Shown here piece by piece: positions 1 through 6,272 of a DNA stretch of 33,737 nt (positions within the stretch are counted from its first letter, which is position 1; each line of letters begins with the position of its first letter). The stretch is from Candidatus Obscuribacter sp. (GTDB lineage: Bacteria; Cyanobacteriota; Vampirovibrionia; Obscuribacterales; Obscuribacteraceae), in NCBI GenBank assembly GCA_016712465.1, contig JADJQZ010000006.1, positions 1-33,737 on the forward strand, in the 5' to 3' direction. The notes beneath the pieces were generated by a model that was given only the letters and a program-made list of their open reading frames with translations, ran no database searches and was not told where the DNA came from. The translations under genes were made by a program, and so were the position numbers.

Positions 1-1
1 G

Positions 2-100
2 CCAGATGAAGCCGCAAGACTTGGGAAAGAACTGATTAGGCTTGCGAGGATTGGCGGATGGATCGACCCTGAAGAGTCTACAGACTGGAGTGCTACTTGA
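2..100 (+). CDS. C-terminal end of a truncated CDS of unknown function
   Basis: An open frame enters from the left edge and reads 32 codons (ending DWSAT) to a TGA at 98-100. Its composition is that of an ordinary soluble protein (ARLGKELIRLARIGGWI, then an acidic tail). The stop overlaps the next ATG by one base, the translational-coupling pattern seen throughout this operon, which supports it being a real gene end. Nothing in the visible piece identifies a family. Confidence 0.5.
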   Translation, partial: PDEAARLGKELIRLARIGGWIDPEESTDWSAT

Positions 101-297
101 TGAAAACCGGCTTCACAGGAAAACGCTATTTCGAGTGGCTTGGAAGAGAGTCAGGATCTATATTGTTTTGTTGTGGTGTTTATAATTTCTCTTTATGGCC
201 AGAATATGCAGTTAAATCGTTCATCAGAGGAAAAATGAAAACTCTGAATATTCTGATAAGACAATATTATGATAGGAACGCGCAATGTCAGCCATAG
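100..297 (+). CDS. hypothetical small protein
   Basis: A 65-residue ORF. I chose the ATG at 100 rather than the TTG at 97 because it overlaps the preceding stop by one base. The protein is basic and aromatic (start MKTGFTGKRYFEWLGRES, then a hydrophobic, Cys-containing stretch at about residues 20-34), with no recognisable domain. It overlaps the following gene by 13 bp. Base composition is lower in G+C than the genes around it. It could be a real small early phage gene or a chance ORF; only its packing between two better-supported genes argues for it. Confidence 0.4.
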   Translation: MKTGFTGKRYFEWLGRESGSILFCCGVYNFSLWPEYAVKSFIRGKMKTLNILIRQYYDRNAQCQP

Positions 298-569
298 GCC
301 ACAAACTCCGCAAGACCAAAGGCGGGCTGATGTTCTTTTGTCCGGCCTGCAATACTGCGCATGGAATCTCGCTAGGCAGGAATGGCTGGCAATGGAACAA
401 CAGCGAGGATAAGCCGACATTCACGCCATCGCTGTACTCAGTGGCTGGTGATCTAAAATGCCATTGCTTTGTGCGAGATGGCCGCATTGAATATCTGAGC
501 GACAGCACGCACGAGTTTCGCGGAAAGTCCGTTGATATTCCGGACTGGTCTTTTCATTCTGAGGTGTGA
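285..569 (+). CDS. DUF6527-like small phage zinc-binding protein
   Basis: 94 residues, with AGGA seven bases before the ATG. The pattern is distinctive: FFCPACNTAHG (C19, C22, H26), W-x-W-N, PTFTPSL, then CHCFVRDGRIEYL (C59, C61) and a closing STHEFRGKSVDIPDW with H76. This layout matches a small phage family I recall as DUF6527, often mislabelled in automatic annotation as ammonia monooxygenase. The Cys/His set suggests a bound metal. Function in phages is not known to me; I infer only a compact metal-binding protein. The family name is from memory of the pattern, not from a search. Confidence 0.65.
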   Translation: MSAIGHKLRKTKGGLMFFCPACNTAHGISLGRNGWQWNNSEDKPTFTPSLYSVAGDLKCHCFVRDGRIEYLSDSTHEFRGKSVDIPDWSFHSEV

Positions 570-570
570 A

Positions 571-815
571 ATGAATACCGAACAAATCACGACGCTTCAA
601 AAATTGCTATCCTAAATCGACAACAGCATGACGCGGGCTGATGCCGGAAGGACTTGCAGGCCGAGATTACGCTACGAGCCGCCCGCAGAATGCGGAGTAG
701 AACAAGAAAGATTTCTCGGCACTGGCCAAGGCGCATCACAAGGGGGATATGCATCGCAAGGCAGCGGTGTATTGACCAAGCAGACCTGTTCGAGATGATC
801 GTGAGGGTCGGATGA
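571..815 (+). pseudogene. decayed small ORF with one stop and several frameshifts
   Basis: An ATG two bases after the DUF6527-like stop opens MNTEQITTLQKLLS and hits TAA at 613-615. Coding-like sequence continues after it: IDNSMTRADAG in the same frame, DLQAEITLRAARRM from 651 in another frame, NKKDFSALAKAHHKGDMHRK from 701 in the third, and DQADLFEMIVRVG from 774 to a TGA at 813-815 back in the second. Read as a chain, these look like fragments of one helical protein of about 80 residues broken by a nonsense codon and at least three indels. The alternative is chance coding-like composition. No family is recognised. Confidence 0.4.
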
Positions 816-901
816 TCTCGAAGCCTCGAAACGAGAATGGGCCTAACCGACTCACGAGGTAATGAGATTTTGAATTCGTCGCGAGGTCGCCGACCACTGA
901 G

Positions 902-1067
902 ATGAGCGCAATCACACTTCGCAATGACCTCCGATGCCCGAAAATTGCGACGGTCGGATCATCGAATCGAGAATTCCTGGGAAAGGCCTGAGTATCGGTG
1001 CGATAGGTGCGAGGCGGTCGTGAATCCACTCCCGCGCGGGAATTACGTGACTCATGCCAGAAATTGA
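902..1067 (+). pseudogene. frameshifted zinc-ribbon protein
   Basis: From the ATG at 902 the frame reads MSAITLRNDLRCPK; a shift at the A-run 941-944 gives CDGRIIESR, and a further shift gives PEYRCDRCEAVVNPLPRGN to a TGA at 1065-1067. Joined, they make a classic double-CXXC zinc ribbon (CPKC...CDRC), which none of the single frames contains. An intact 47-codon ORF (924-1067, start MTSDARKLRRSDHR) covers only the second CXXC and may be what is translated today. The end overlaps the next small ORF by 14 bp. The indels could be true decay or assembly error. Confidence 0.45.
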
Positions 1068-1209
1068 CACGCCGACTTGGAAACTCTGGGACGATTGGGC
1101 TTGCGCGTTGTTAAGACGCGACGAGAAAGAGGCGAAACGGATCGCAGACGAAATCACGGCCCGGAAACCAGGAAAGCCGCCGCGCAACGATCATAATTTA
1201 GGATGTTGA
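1054..1209 (+). CDS. hypothetical 51-residue protein
   Basis: A short ORF starting MPEIDTPTWKLWDDWACALL, followed by a highly charged region (RRDEKEAKRIADE) and a basic, Pro-rich end (KPGKPPRNDHN). It is the only intact, gene-like ORF in the 571-1210 stretch apart from the zinc-ribbon remnant, and it stops just ahead of the next well-supported gene. The amphipathic, lysine/glutamate-rich middle looks like a real protein. No domain is recognised; it may be a small regulatory or nucleic-acid-associated phage protein, which is inference only. Confidence 0.45.
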   Translation: MPEIDTPTWKLWDDWACALLRRDEKEAKRIADEITARKPGKPPRNDHNLGC

Positions 1210-1210
1210 A

Positions 1211-1528
1211 ATGAAAAAGTACATGACGATCAGAATGCCTGACAATTCTGTATGGGCTGTTCCGGTTATGGTAATTGCCGAGAATAGGGCAAAATTCTAC
1301 GCGGATGATTTTAATGGCCATCTTGAGCGTAGCTTGGCAGAGGACACTATCCCTCTATTCGAGGAATGCCCGGCTGAAATTCAGGATTGGGCTGGTAATA
1401 ACATGAACTGGGATGAAGTGGCCGATATGGCAGTCAAGGTGAAAACACCAAAACATCCAGTCGATTTCCAAGAGGGGTGGGCTAACGGCGACAAGGGCTT
1501 TGTCGATTCCATCGAGCAGGACGAGTAG
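1211..1528 (+). CDS. conserved hypothetical phage protein
   Basis: 105 residues; AGGA sits seven bases upstream of the ATG. It starts MKKYMTIRMPDNSVWAVPV, with a later ERSLAEDTIPLFEE and an acidic, tryptophan-containing stretch (IQDWAGNNMNWDEVADMAV). I recall the same order (MKKYMTIRMPDxSxWAVPV ... NNMNWxDV) in small proteins of proteobacterial phages, where it remains unnamed. It is soluble and acidic with no signal peptide, cysteine cluster or obvious DNA-binding motif. It follows the degraded stretch at 571-1067. Confidence 0.7.
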   Translation: MKKYMTIRMPDNSVWAVPVMVIAENRAKFYADDFNGHLERSLAEDTIPLFEECPAEIQDWAGNNMNWDEVADMAVKVKTPKHPVDFQEGWANGDKGFVDSIEQDE

Positions 1529-1533
1529 ACGAC

Positions 1534-1800
1534 ATGCCTACGATTACTCAAATGCCAGCTAAAAAACCAAGAAGATGCCTAAAGATATTTTTTCTCGATT
1601 CCGAAAGAAGAAAATATCTATCTATGGATCGAAATGGTTTTGGCTGGATAAAATTTTTCCATTTTTTCCCAAAAACAGAATTTTCTCATCGTAAGCCATG
1701 TGTTGGGCATGATGTGATCCGATGCCACGAATACACGCTAACCGTACTGTGGTTATACGGCGGCATCGTTTTCGATGTTGCAGAGACGAGGTATTTCTGA
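1534..1800 (+). CDS. hypothetical protein, A+T-rich gene
   Basis: 88 residues, basic at the start (MPTITQMPAKKPRRCLKIFF) and rich in Phe/Trp (FGWIKFFHFFPK), ending TLTVLWLYGGIVFDVAETRY. The DNA is clearly more A+T-rich than its neighbours. The final TGA overlaps the next ATG by one base (ATGA), which supports translation. There is no family match I can name; a possible short beta-rich fold is suggested by alternating hydrophobics near the C-terminus. Confidence 0.5.
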   Translation: MPTITQMPAKKPRRCLKIFFLDSERRKYLSMDRNGFGWIKFFHFFPKTEFSHRKPCVGHDVIRCHEYTLTVLWLYGGIVFDVAETRYF

Positions 1801-2033
1801 TGCCCCGTCGCTACCGCCCGCCCAAGCCGAAAACCGCGCATCCGATCAACATCTACGCCTGCTTGGACGGAGACCTATCGAGCCTTGAACCAGCAAAGGC
1901 TTCAAAATCGCCGCGCAAGGCACCTACAAGGCACGTAAGCGGCGTAGGTAATGGTAGTGTAGCGGGCGGACATGGAAAGCGTCTTAAACAGCAAAATTTG
2001 ATGGATGATGCCGATGCCTGCCCACGAGCTTAA
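1800..2033 (+). CDS. hypothetical basic protein
   Basis: 77 residues. I take the ATG at 1800 (overlapping the previous stop) rather than the upstream ATG at 1722, which lies inside the preceding gene. The protein is strongly basic (MPRRYRPPKPKTAHPINIYA, then many Lys/Arg/Ser/Pro) and appears low-complexity and disordered after residue 25. It overlaps the RusA-like gene by 29 bp. A nucleic-acid-associated role would fit the charge and context but is only inferred. Confidence 0.45.
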   Translation: MPRRYRPPKPKTAHPINIYACLDGDLSSLEPAKASKSPRKAPTRHVSGVGNGSVAGGHGKRLKQQNLMDDADACPRA

Positions 2034-2469
2034 GTTTACCGTCCATGGCCTCCCAGCACCGCAGGGCAGCAAGCGGCATGTCGGGAAAGGGGTCATGGTG
2101 GAATCTTCTAAATACGTGAAGCCCTGGCGTGAAGCCGTCAAGGCCGCCGCTATTGACGCAAACCGAGAACATGGATTTAGGATGATGGGTGGATCAATCA
2201 GCGCCACGTTCCGGTTTTTCTTCTCACGACCGAAAAGCCACTACGGGGCCGGAAAGAATACCGGAAAGGTTAAATGCGGTGCTCCACAAGCTCATATCAT
2301 TAAGCCGGACTTGAGTAAACTCATTAGGTCAACCGAAGACGCGCTTGTTGATGCCGGCGTCATTATAGATGATTGTCTTATCAATCGAATTGAGGCGCGC
2401 AAGGATTACACGACGTTAGCACCGTATGCGATTATCGAGATTTCTGAAGTTGAGGAGACAAAGCAATAA
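2005..2469 (+). CDS. rusA: RusA-family Holliday junction resolvase
   Basis: 154 residues (152 from the ATG at 2011). The N-terminus LKFTVHGLPAPQGSKR is the beta-strand and G-x-P-x-x-x-x-K/R start typical of RusA. The core KPDLSKLIRSTEDAL...GVIIDD supplies the acidic metal ligands of the family: D102, D112 and D122/D123. RusA enzymes are small dimeric endonucleases that cut four-way DNA junctions symmetrically; phages use them to resolve recombination or branched replication intermediates before packaging. The gene is translationally coupled to the dUTPase (TAATG overlap). All catalytic acids are present, so it is probably active. Confidence 0.9.
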   Translation: MMPMPAHELKFTVHGLPAPQGSKRHVGKGVMVESSKYVKPWREAVKAAAIDANREHGFRMMGGSISATFRFFFSRPKSHYGAGKNTGKVKCGAPQAHIIKPDLSKLIRSTEDALVDAGVIIDDCLINRIEARKDYTTLAPYAIIEISEVEETKQ

Positions 2470-2939
2470 TGACCCCACTTTACTACCACGAAATCCAAAC
2501 TCGAATTCTTGATCCTCGCCTCGGCACTGAATTCCCACTGCCGACCTACGCCACGCCCGGATCGGCTGGACTTGATTTGCGGGCGATGATCGATGAGCCG
2601 CTGATTCTTTATCCGGGCGATGTCCAGCTTATCAAGACAGGGCTATCGATTTACATCAGCAATCCAGGGCTAGCTGCTTACATTCTGCCGCGTTCCGGTC
2701 TTGGTCATAATCACGGCATCGTGCTTGGAAACTTGGTCGGCCTGATCGATAGCGACTATCAGGGCGAATTGATGATATCGTGCTGGAACCGCAGCGACGA
2801 TCAATTCAAGATCAATGTCGGGGATCGTATCGCACAATTGGTCATCGTCCCGGTGGTTCGAGCGCAATTAAAGATCGTTAATGATTTCGTGGCCAGTGAG
2901 CGCGGAGAAGGCGGGTTTGGGTCGAGTGGGGATCGATGA
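2469..2939 (+). CDS. dut: dUTP diphosphatase (trimeric dUTPase)
   Basis: 156 residues with all five motifs of trimeric dUTPases: motif 1 AGLDL (33-37), motif 2 PRSGLG (74-79), motif 3 GLIDSDYQGEL (91-101, with the catalytic Asp94 and the uracil-stacking Tyr97), motif 4 GDRIAQLV (118-125) and motif 5 RGEGGFGSSG (145-154), the flexible phosphate-binding tail. It hydrolyses dUTP to dUMP and pyrophosphate, keeping uracil out of phage DNA and feeding dTMP synthesis. Length is normal for the family. It overlaps RusA upstream and the next small gene downstream, so all three are in one transcript. Confidence 0.97.
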   Translation: MTPLYYHEIQTRILDPRLGTEFPLPTYATPGSAGLDLRAMIDEPLILYPGDVQLIKTGLSIYISNPGLAAYILPRSGLGHNHGIVLGNLVGLIDSDYQGELMISCWNRSDDQFKINVGDRIAQLVIVPVVRAQLKIVNDFVASERGEGGFGSSGDR

Positions 2940-3172
2940 TGCCAAGCCCAGTTATTGAACTATTCATCGAAGACGCATTGCAAAGAAACAACCCACGCGA
3001 ACTTGCGATTGGCTATATGAGATATGAGACGCTGCGCAAGCTCAATACACGGCGATTCGCGTATCTCAACAAACTTAATCTGGAAGGACGCAACTTCGAT
3101 GATATGGTGGATGAGATTGCGGCTGGAACGTTTGATTGGTCGGGGATGGCGGAACAGGAGGACAAGCAATGA
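2936..3172 (+). CDS. small conserved phage protein
   Basis: 78 residues from the ATG at 2936 (a second ATG at 2939 is equally possible); it overlaps the end of dut. Sequence features: MPSPVIELFIEDAL, then a helical, charged middle (RNNPRELAIGYMRYETLRKL) and an acidic end (DDMVDEIAAGTFDWSGMAEQ). It is probably all-alpha and soluble. The family is not recognised. Tight coupling with dut and the following gene supports expression. Confidence 0.6.
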   Translation: MMPSPVIELFIEDALQRNNPRELAIGYMRYETLRKLNTRRFAYLNKLNLEGRNFDDMVDEIAAGTFDWSGMAEQEDKQ

Positions 3173-3384
3173 GCGATGACTTAACAAATAGCTATGAGCA
3201 TGAGAAGCTGGCGGTGCGGCTCGCCAATACTGAGCGCGCGCTATGTACTGTGCTAATCAAGCTTCAGCCGCCAGAAGCTCAAGAGGTAATGGACAATATA
3301 CTAAAGCAATATTTTGATGCCAACACCAAGCTTGGGTTTGATGCGAATCCTAATTTTGTAGGTAGTATCTCAGAGGATTTTTAA
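3169..3384 (+). CDS. hypothetical small phage protein
   Basis: 71 residues, starting MSDDLTNSYEHEKLAVRLAN. I use the ATG at 3169, which overlaps the upstream stop, rather than an in-frame ATG at 3136 buried in the previous gene. The first half is helical (HEKLAVRLANTERALCTVLI), the second half rich in Asn/Asp/Phe. No motif is recognised. Its place in a run of overlapping genes is the main support. Confidence 0.55.
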   Translation: MSDDLTNSYEHEKLAVRLANTERALCTVLIKLQPPEAQEVMDNILKQYFDANTKLGFDANPNFVGSISEDF

Positions 3385-3387
3385 TCG

Positions 3388-3678
3388 ATGAGCAATGACG
3401 TTATATGTCCATACTGCGGCGCGGATGTTGAGATTAACCACGATGATGGTTATGGATTAGAAGAGGATTTGATTTTTTCACAGGAGTGCGATTGGTGCGC
3501 TAAAGAATTTGTATACACCATCTGTATAGAAATACACTACGATGCAAAAAGATCTGATTGTTTGAACGGATCGCCGCATAAATACAAACCCACAGCGGAT
3601 AGATTCCCGGAAACGCATAGGATTCGTTGTTCCGATTGCGGAAAGGAAACCATACAGCCGGAGTTCTTGCGGCCATGA
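3388..3678 (+). CDS. zinc-ribbon phage protein
   Basis: 96 residues with three paired metal-ligand knuckles: C7-P-Y-C10, C34-D-W-C37 and C81-S-D-C84, plus C58 and H64 between them. The start MSNDVICPYCGADVEINHDD with a following GYGLEED and a QECDWCAKEF knuckle matches a conserved small phage family that I know only as hypothetical. The ligands suggest two zinc sites. Such proteins commonly bind nucleic acid or a host protein; no substrate can be assigned. Its stop overlaps the next ATG. Confidence 0.7.
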   Translation: MSNDVICPYCGADVEINHDDGYGLEEDLIFSQECDWCAKEFVYTICIEIHYDAKRSDCLNGSPHKYKPTADRFPETHRIRCSDCGKETIQPEFLRP

Positions 3679-3977
3679 TCGACACTGTTCTGCTCTGCAT
3701 GGCCTGGGCTGTATTCGGTTACGCGCTTGCGATCATCGAGCATGAGCGATCCTCGCCAACGCCCAATCCCCGGCAGCAGCATTCTGCCGGTCACACACCG
3801 CCCCAACCCAGCGCCAACGCCATATCCCTCAAGCACCGCCCGGACCGCTTCGCGTGCTATCACTGCAAGCGGTTTCGATGTAATGAACGGTTCCTAATCT
3901 GCTGGTGCGATCATGACATCCGAGAATTTCCCGACTTGTGCAACGAATACGATCCGAAGCATGGGCATTTCAGTTGA
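3675..3977 (+). CDS. membrane-anchored Cys-rich protein
   Basis: 100 residues from the ATG at 3675, which overlaps the preceding stop; the longer in-frame ATG at 3627 is inside the previous gene. One N-terminal hydrophobic helix (residues 4-21) is followed by a Pro/Ser-rich linker (27-50) and a C-terminal cluster of six cysteines (C61, C64, C69, C76, C78, C89) with H63 and H80. That layout suggests a membrane-tethered zinc or disulphide-bonded module. No family is recognised. The last gene before the promoter at 3974, whose -35 overlaps its stop codon. Confidence 0.55.
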   Translation: MIDTVLLCMAWAVFGYALAIIEHERSSPTPNPRQQHSAGHTPPQPSANAISLKHRPDRFACYHCKRFRCNERFLICWCDHDIREFPDLCNEYDPKHGHFS

Positions 3978-4002
3978 CATTTTTTAGGTAACGTAGTATT
4001 AG
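3974..4002 (+). promoter_or_regulatory. sigma70-type promoter upstream of the lysis gene
   Basis: The -35 box TTGACA (3974-3979) is a perfect consensus, followed by a 17-bp spacer and TATTAG (3997-4002, 4 of 6 matches). The -35 overlaps the stop codon of the previous gene. The expected start of transcription, about 4008-4011, falls on or beside the ATG at 4010, so the hydrolase message would be leaderless or nearly so. Confidence 0.65.
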
Positions 4003-4009
4003 AAAAATC

Positions 4010-4483
4010 ATGTACCGTTCTAGCACTTGCAAGCCATTTTCTGACCTAGACCTCGACACCATGGCCTTGACGGTCTGGGCCGAAGCACGCGGCGAGGAGA
4101 TCATCGGCCAGCGTGCGGTGGCTTGGGTGATCCGAAATCGATGGGAACAGCCTGGATGGTGGAGCCGCCAGCGCGGCGATGGCATCCCAGATGACACGAT
4201 ACAGGCCGTGTGTCGCGATCCGTGGCAGTTCTCGTGCTGGAATCCAAGCGATCCGCAAAGTCATCGGCTACACGAGCCAGCCACGCTTCGGCGTGAAGAC
4301 GTGCAATCGATCCGCAGCATCTGCGAGCGCGTACTGAACGAATCCCGCGATAATGACCCCACACTAGGCAGCGATCACTACTGCACTCGACTTATCGCGC
4401 CGCATACGAAATGGGCGATAAACAGAAAGCCAACTGCGTCTATCGGAAACCATTTGTTCTACCGCATTGGTCTTCACCCATGA
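4010..4483 (+). CDS. SleB-like cell wall hydrolase (probable endolysin)
   Basis: 157 residues. The segment DTMALTVWAEARGEEIIGQRAV (from about residue 16) carries the E-A-R-G-E signature of the Hydrolase_2/SleB family, with E25 the likely catalytic acid. The distal part (SDHYCTRLIAPHTKWA ... IGNHLFYR) matches the family's conserved HY...P.W...IG.H.F end. Members cleave the glycan strands of peptidoglycan. There is no signal peptide or SAR helix, so as an endolysin it would need a holin to reach the wall. No Shine-Dalgarno is visible before the ATG; see the promoter entry. The next gene overlaps its stop. Confidence 0.85.
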   Translation: MYRSSTCKPFSDLDLDTMALTVWAEARGEEIIGQRAVAWVIRNRWEQPGWWSRQRGDGIPDDTIQAVCRDPWQFSCWNPSDPQSHRLHEPATLRREDVQSIRSICERVLNESRDNDPTLGSDHYCTRLIAPHTKWAINRKPTASIGNHLFYRIGLHP

Positions 4484-4602
4484 CCTACTATCTACGCCTA
4501 CTGGCTGCAATTGCAGAAGCCAATTACGCTGAAGCTTATTGGGATGCCGTCGCTGTTTCGGAGTGGTGGATTAGCACGCTTGAAGCGGCGACTAAGCGAT
4601 AA
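4480..4602 (+). CDS. hypothetical 40-residue protein
   Basis: The ATG at 4480 overlaps the hydrolase stop (ATGA); the longer ATG at 4411 is inside the hydrolase gene. The product is short, aromatic and amphipathic (MTYYLRLLAAIAEANYAEAY, then DAVAVSEWWISTLEAATKR). It is not hydrophobic enough for a confident membrane helix, though a peripheral membrane role in lysis would fit the position. No family is recognised. Confidence 0.5.
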   Translation: MTYYLRLLAAIAEANYAEAYWDAVAVSEWWISTLEAATKR

Positions 4603-4612
4603 GAAAAGTCTT

Positions 4613-5122
4613 ATGCCAATGAAACGCTCTATCATTATCCCGCTGTTGCTATCCAGCGTTATGGCCACGGCATGTCGAGCGGACGAGGGGCTATTCTGGG
4701 CGGCCCCCCATGTCGCGGATACCAGCGTGTCGTGGGCTGTGCTGCGAACCATCAAAGGGACGAAGGAACTCAGCCCATTTGGATTTCCAGGTGTTGTGGT
4801 CGCCAAGATGGTATTTGAGGGTGTGGCTCTGGGCTATCGGGATGCAGGAGATATAGATACTTGCCAAGCAGTATCCAGTGGCGCACGCTGGGGCGGATGG
4901 ATTGGAACAGGTGCAACACTGGGCGGCCTGGCTGGCGGACCGGTTGGGCTAGCTGCTGGAGGGCTGGCTGCCGGGCTGCTGTCATGGGATTGGTCCAGCC
5001 AGTCAGCGCTGGAAACGTGCTCGCAGCGGCCCAGTATCGATCCAGAACCCTATAGCTATTCTGGCCCGGAGTGCACCGGTTGGAATGATGCGCGCCCGGA
5101 TTTTTGTAATCGTGTTTTCTGA
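4613..5122 (+). CDS. exported glycine-zipper protein
   Basis: 169 residues from the ATG at 4613; the ATG two codons later (4619, MKRSIII) is an equally good start. A Sec signal peptide (KRSIIIPLLLSSVMATACRA) is followed by a mature chain with a long Gly/Ala-rich segment (about residues 95-130: GARWGGWIGTGATLGGLAGG and onward) having the small-x3-small spacing of glycine zippers. Paired cysteines near the end (CSQ, ECTG, FCNR) suggest disulphides in the periplasm. Glycine zippers insert into or pack against membranes. Role unknown; interference with the envelope or with superinfection is a speculative option. Confidence 0.65.
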   Translation: MPMKRSIIIPLLLSSVMATACRADEGLFWAAPHVADTSVSWAVLRTIKGTKELSPFGFPGVVVAKMVFEGVALGYRDAGDIDTCQAVSSGARWGGWIGTGATLGGLAGGPVGLAAGGLAAGLLSWDWSSQSALETCSQRPSIDPEPYSYSGPECTGWNDARPDFCNRVF

Positions 5123-5134
5123 GAGGGTATTGAA

Positions 5135-5491
5135 ATGAGATTGTTAGCGTTTTGTGCTACAGCCATGTTTGCTCAGGTTGCAATGAGTGAATGCGTGAAT
5201 GGTGTTTGGGAAGGCCCATGGGCCGGTCCTTCTCCCGAGCCTCCGGCTTGTATTGATCCGGTGCCAGCATCATCCACGTTATGCTTTTCTGGCGAGTGCA
5301 GTCCAGTGACATACGAATGGTCTGGCACGTTCCGATTGGCAAAATCGAAACTGCCGAATGGATACGCGATGATGGGATTCAGTGGCCCATGCATCAGCGG
5401 AGATTGCCCGGAAATCGATCAGCAGGCTTTTTATTCACTGTTCTGGAATGCGCGGCAAGCGAATCGCGCGCAACGGTTTGAGTCAGAGTAG
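5135..5491 (+). CDS. secreted Cys-containing protein, unknown
   Basis: 118 residues with GAGGG nine bases before the ATG. An N-terminal signal peptide (MRLLAFCATAMFAQVAMS) is followed by a mature region with several cysteines (ECVNG, ACIDP, LCFSGEC, GPCISGDC), consistent with disulphides, and aromatic/beta-type sequence (SPVTYEWSGTFRLAKSK). No family is recognised. It belongs to a run of genes (4613-10390) whose products are exported, which is its main contextual feature. Confidence 0.6.
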   Translation: MRLLAFCATAMFAQVAMSECVNGVWEGPWAGPSPEPPACIDPVPASSTLCFSGECSPVTYEWSGTFRLAKSKLPNGYAMMGFSGPCISGDCPEIDQQAFYSLFWNARQANRAQRFESE

Positions 5492-5501
5492 GGGAAGAAT
5501 C

Positions 5502-5839
5502 ATGTCGAAGCCGTCGTTTATCTACGTGTTTCTGTCTGTGATGGCGTCAATACCAGCCCATGCCGCGCCGTTCGTCGTCAGCGATCCATACCTAAGTTCA
5601 GGCCCACAGCCTACCGAGTTCGTGATTACTGTGTCTGGGCAATCCGCGCCGGTCATCGTCCCGCAACTTCGACCGCGCAAGGAACGATCCTGAAATGGGA
5701 CATTATGGGCATCACCGGGTCAAAAACGATCACAGTGAAAGCGCGCAATGCCTGGGGAGAATCCGCCGCGACCCCCCCTTTCACCTTCACCGCTGGAACG
5801 CCGGCCGCGCCTACAGGGATTGGGCTTTCGGCCCAATAA
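5502..5839 (+). pseudogene. frameshifted secreted beta-sandwich (Fn3-like) protein
   Basis: The ATG at 5502 follows a strong AGGGGAAG site. Residues 1-21 form a clear signal peptide (MSKPSFIYVFLSVMASIPAH-A). The frame runs PQPTEFVITVSGQSAPVIVP and then ends at a TGA at 5691-5693. Moving back one base at the C-run 5660-5662 restores ATSTAQGTILKWDI ... KTITVKARNAWGESAATPPF and a stop at 5837-5839. One added C would give a single 112-residue protein ending just before the DUF1353 start. The restored half resembles Fn3-like strands and the protein at 7566-7925. Either a real one-base deletion in a C homopolymer or a sequencing error. Confidence 0.7.
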
Positions 5840-5852
5840 TCAGGATGCCGAA

Positions 5853-6272
5853 ATGATTAACAAGCACCGCTTTCCTGATCCGCTGATCACCACTTACGTC
5901 TCGCCAAGATACAGAATGCTATTGCGTGACTTTCGGTATTTCGATAAAGAGGAAGGAACAATCACATGCAAAAAGGGATTGAAAATCGACGGGGCGAGCT
6001 TCGGTTGTGCGTTCTCAGTAATTTTTGGGGACCAACATGACTACGATATTCCGGCAACGCCGCATGATCAGCTTTACGAAAATAATCTCATTGATGGTAA
6101 ATACCTGACTCGCAAACAATGCGACAAAGTATTTTATCGATCGATGATCGACGCCGGGTTTCCTAGAATACGTTCGTTCATTTTCTACGCCGGCGTCCGA
6201 ATAGGCGGCTGGTGGCCCTGGTGGCGCAATCGCCGGCGCGATGCGAAAAAGCGGAAGGAGCAACGTAAATGA
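5853..6272 (+). CDS. DUF1353 family protein
   Basis: 139 residues from the ATG at 5853, with AGGA eight bases upstream; the upstream in-frame ATG at 5748 lies in the frameshifted gene and is rejected. The core KIDGASFGCAFSVIFG ... PATPHDQLYENNLIDG ... RKQCDKVFYRSMIDAGFPR ... GVRIGGWWPW follows the DUF1353 order, with the G-x-x-x-D-G-A-S and A-x-x-H-D-x-L-Y blocks. DUF1353 proteins are common in phages near lysis or tail genes; their biochemical role is unknown to me. The Lys/Arg-rich tail is cytosolic-looking. It overlaps the peptidase start. Confidence 0.75.
   Translation: MINKHRFPDPLITTYVSPRYRMLLRDFRYFDKEEGTITCKKGLKIDGASFGCAFSVIFGDQHDYDIPATPHDQLYENNLIDGKYLTRKQCDKVFYRSMIDAGFPRIRSFIFYAGVRIGGWWPWWRNRRRDAKKRKEQRK

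Noticed and set aside
736..1187. Minus-strand ORFs (736-1029 and 912-1187) in the decayed stretch
   Set aside because: Arg/Ser-rich with no recognisable domain or ribosome site; the plus-strand fragments, including the zinc knuckles, explain the sequence better.
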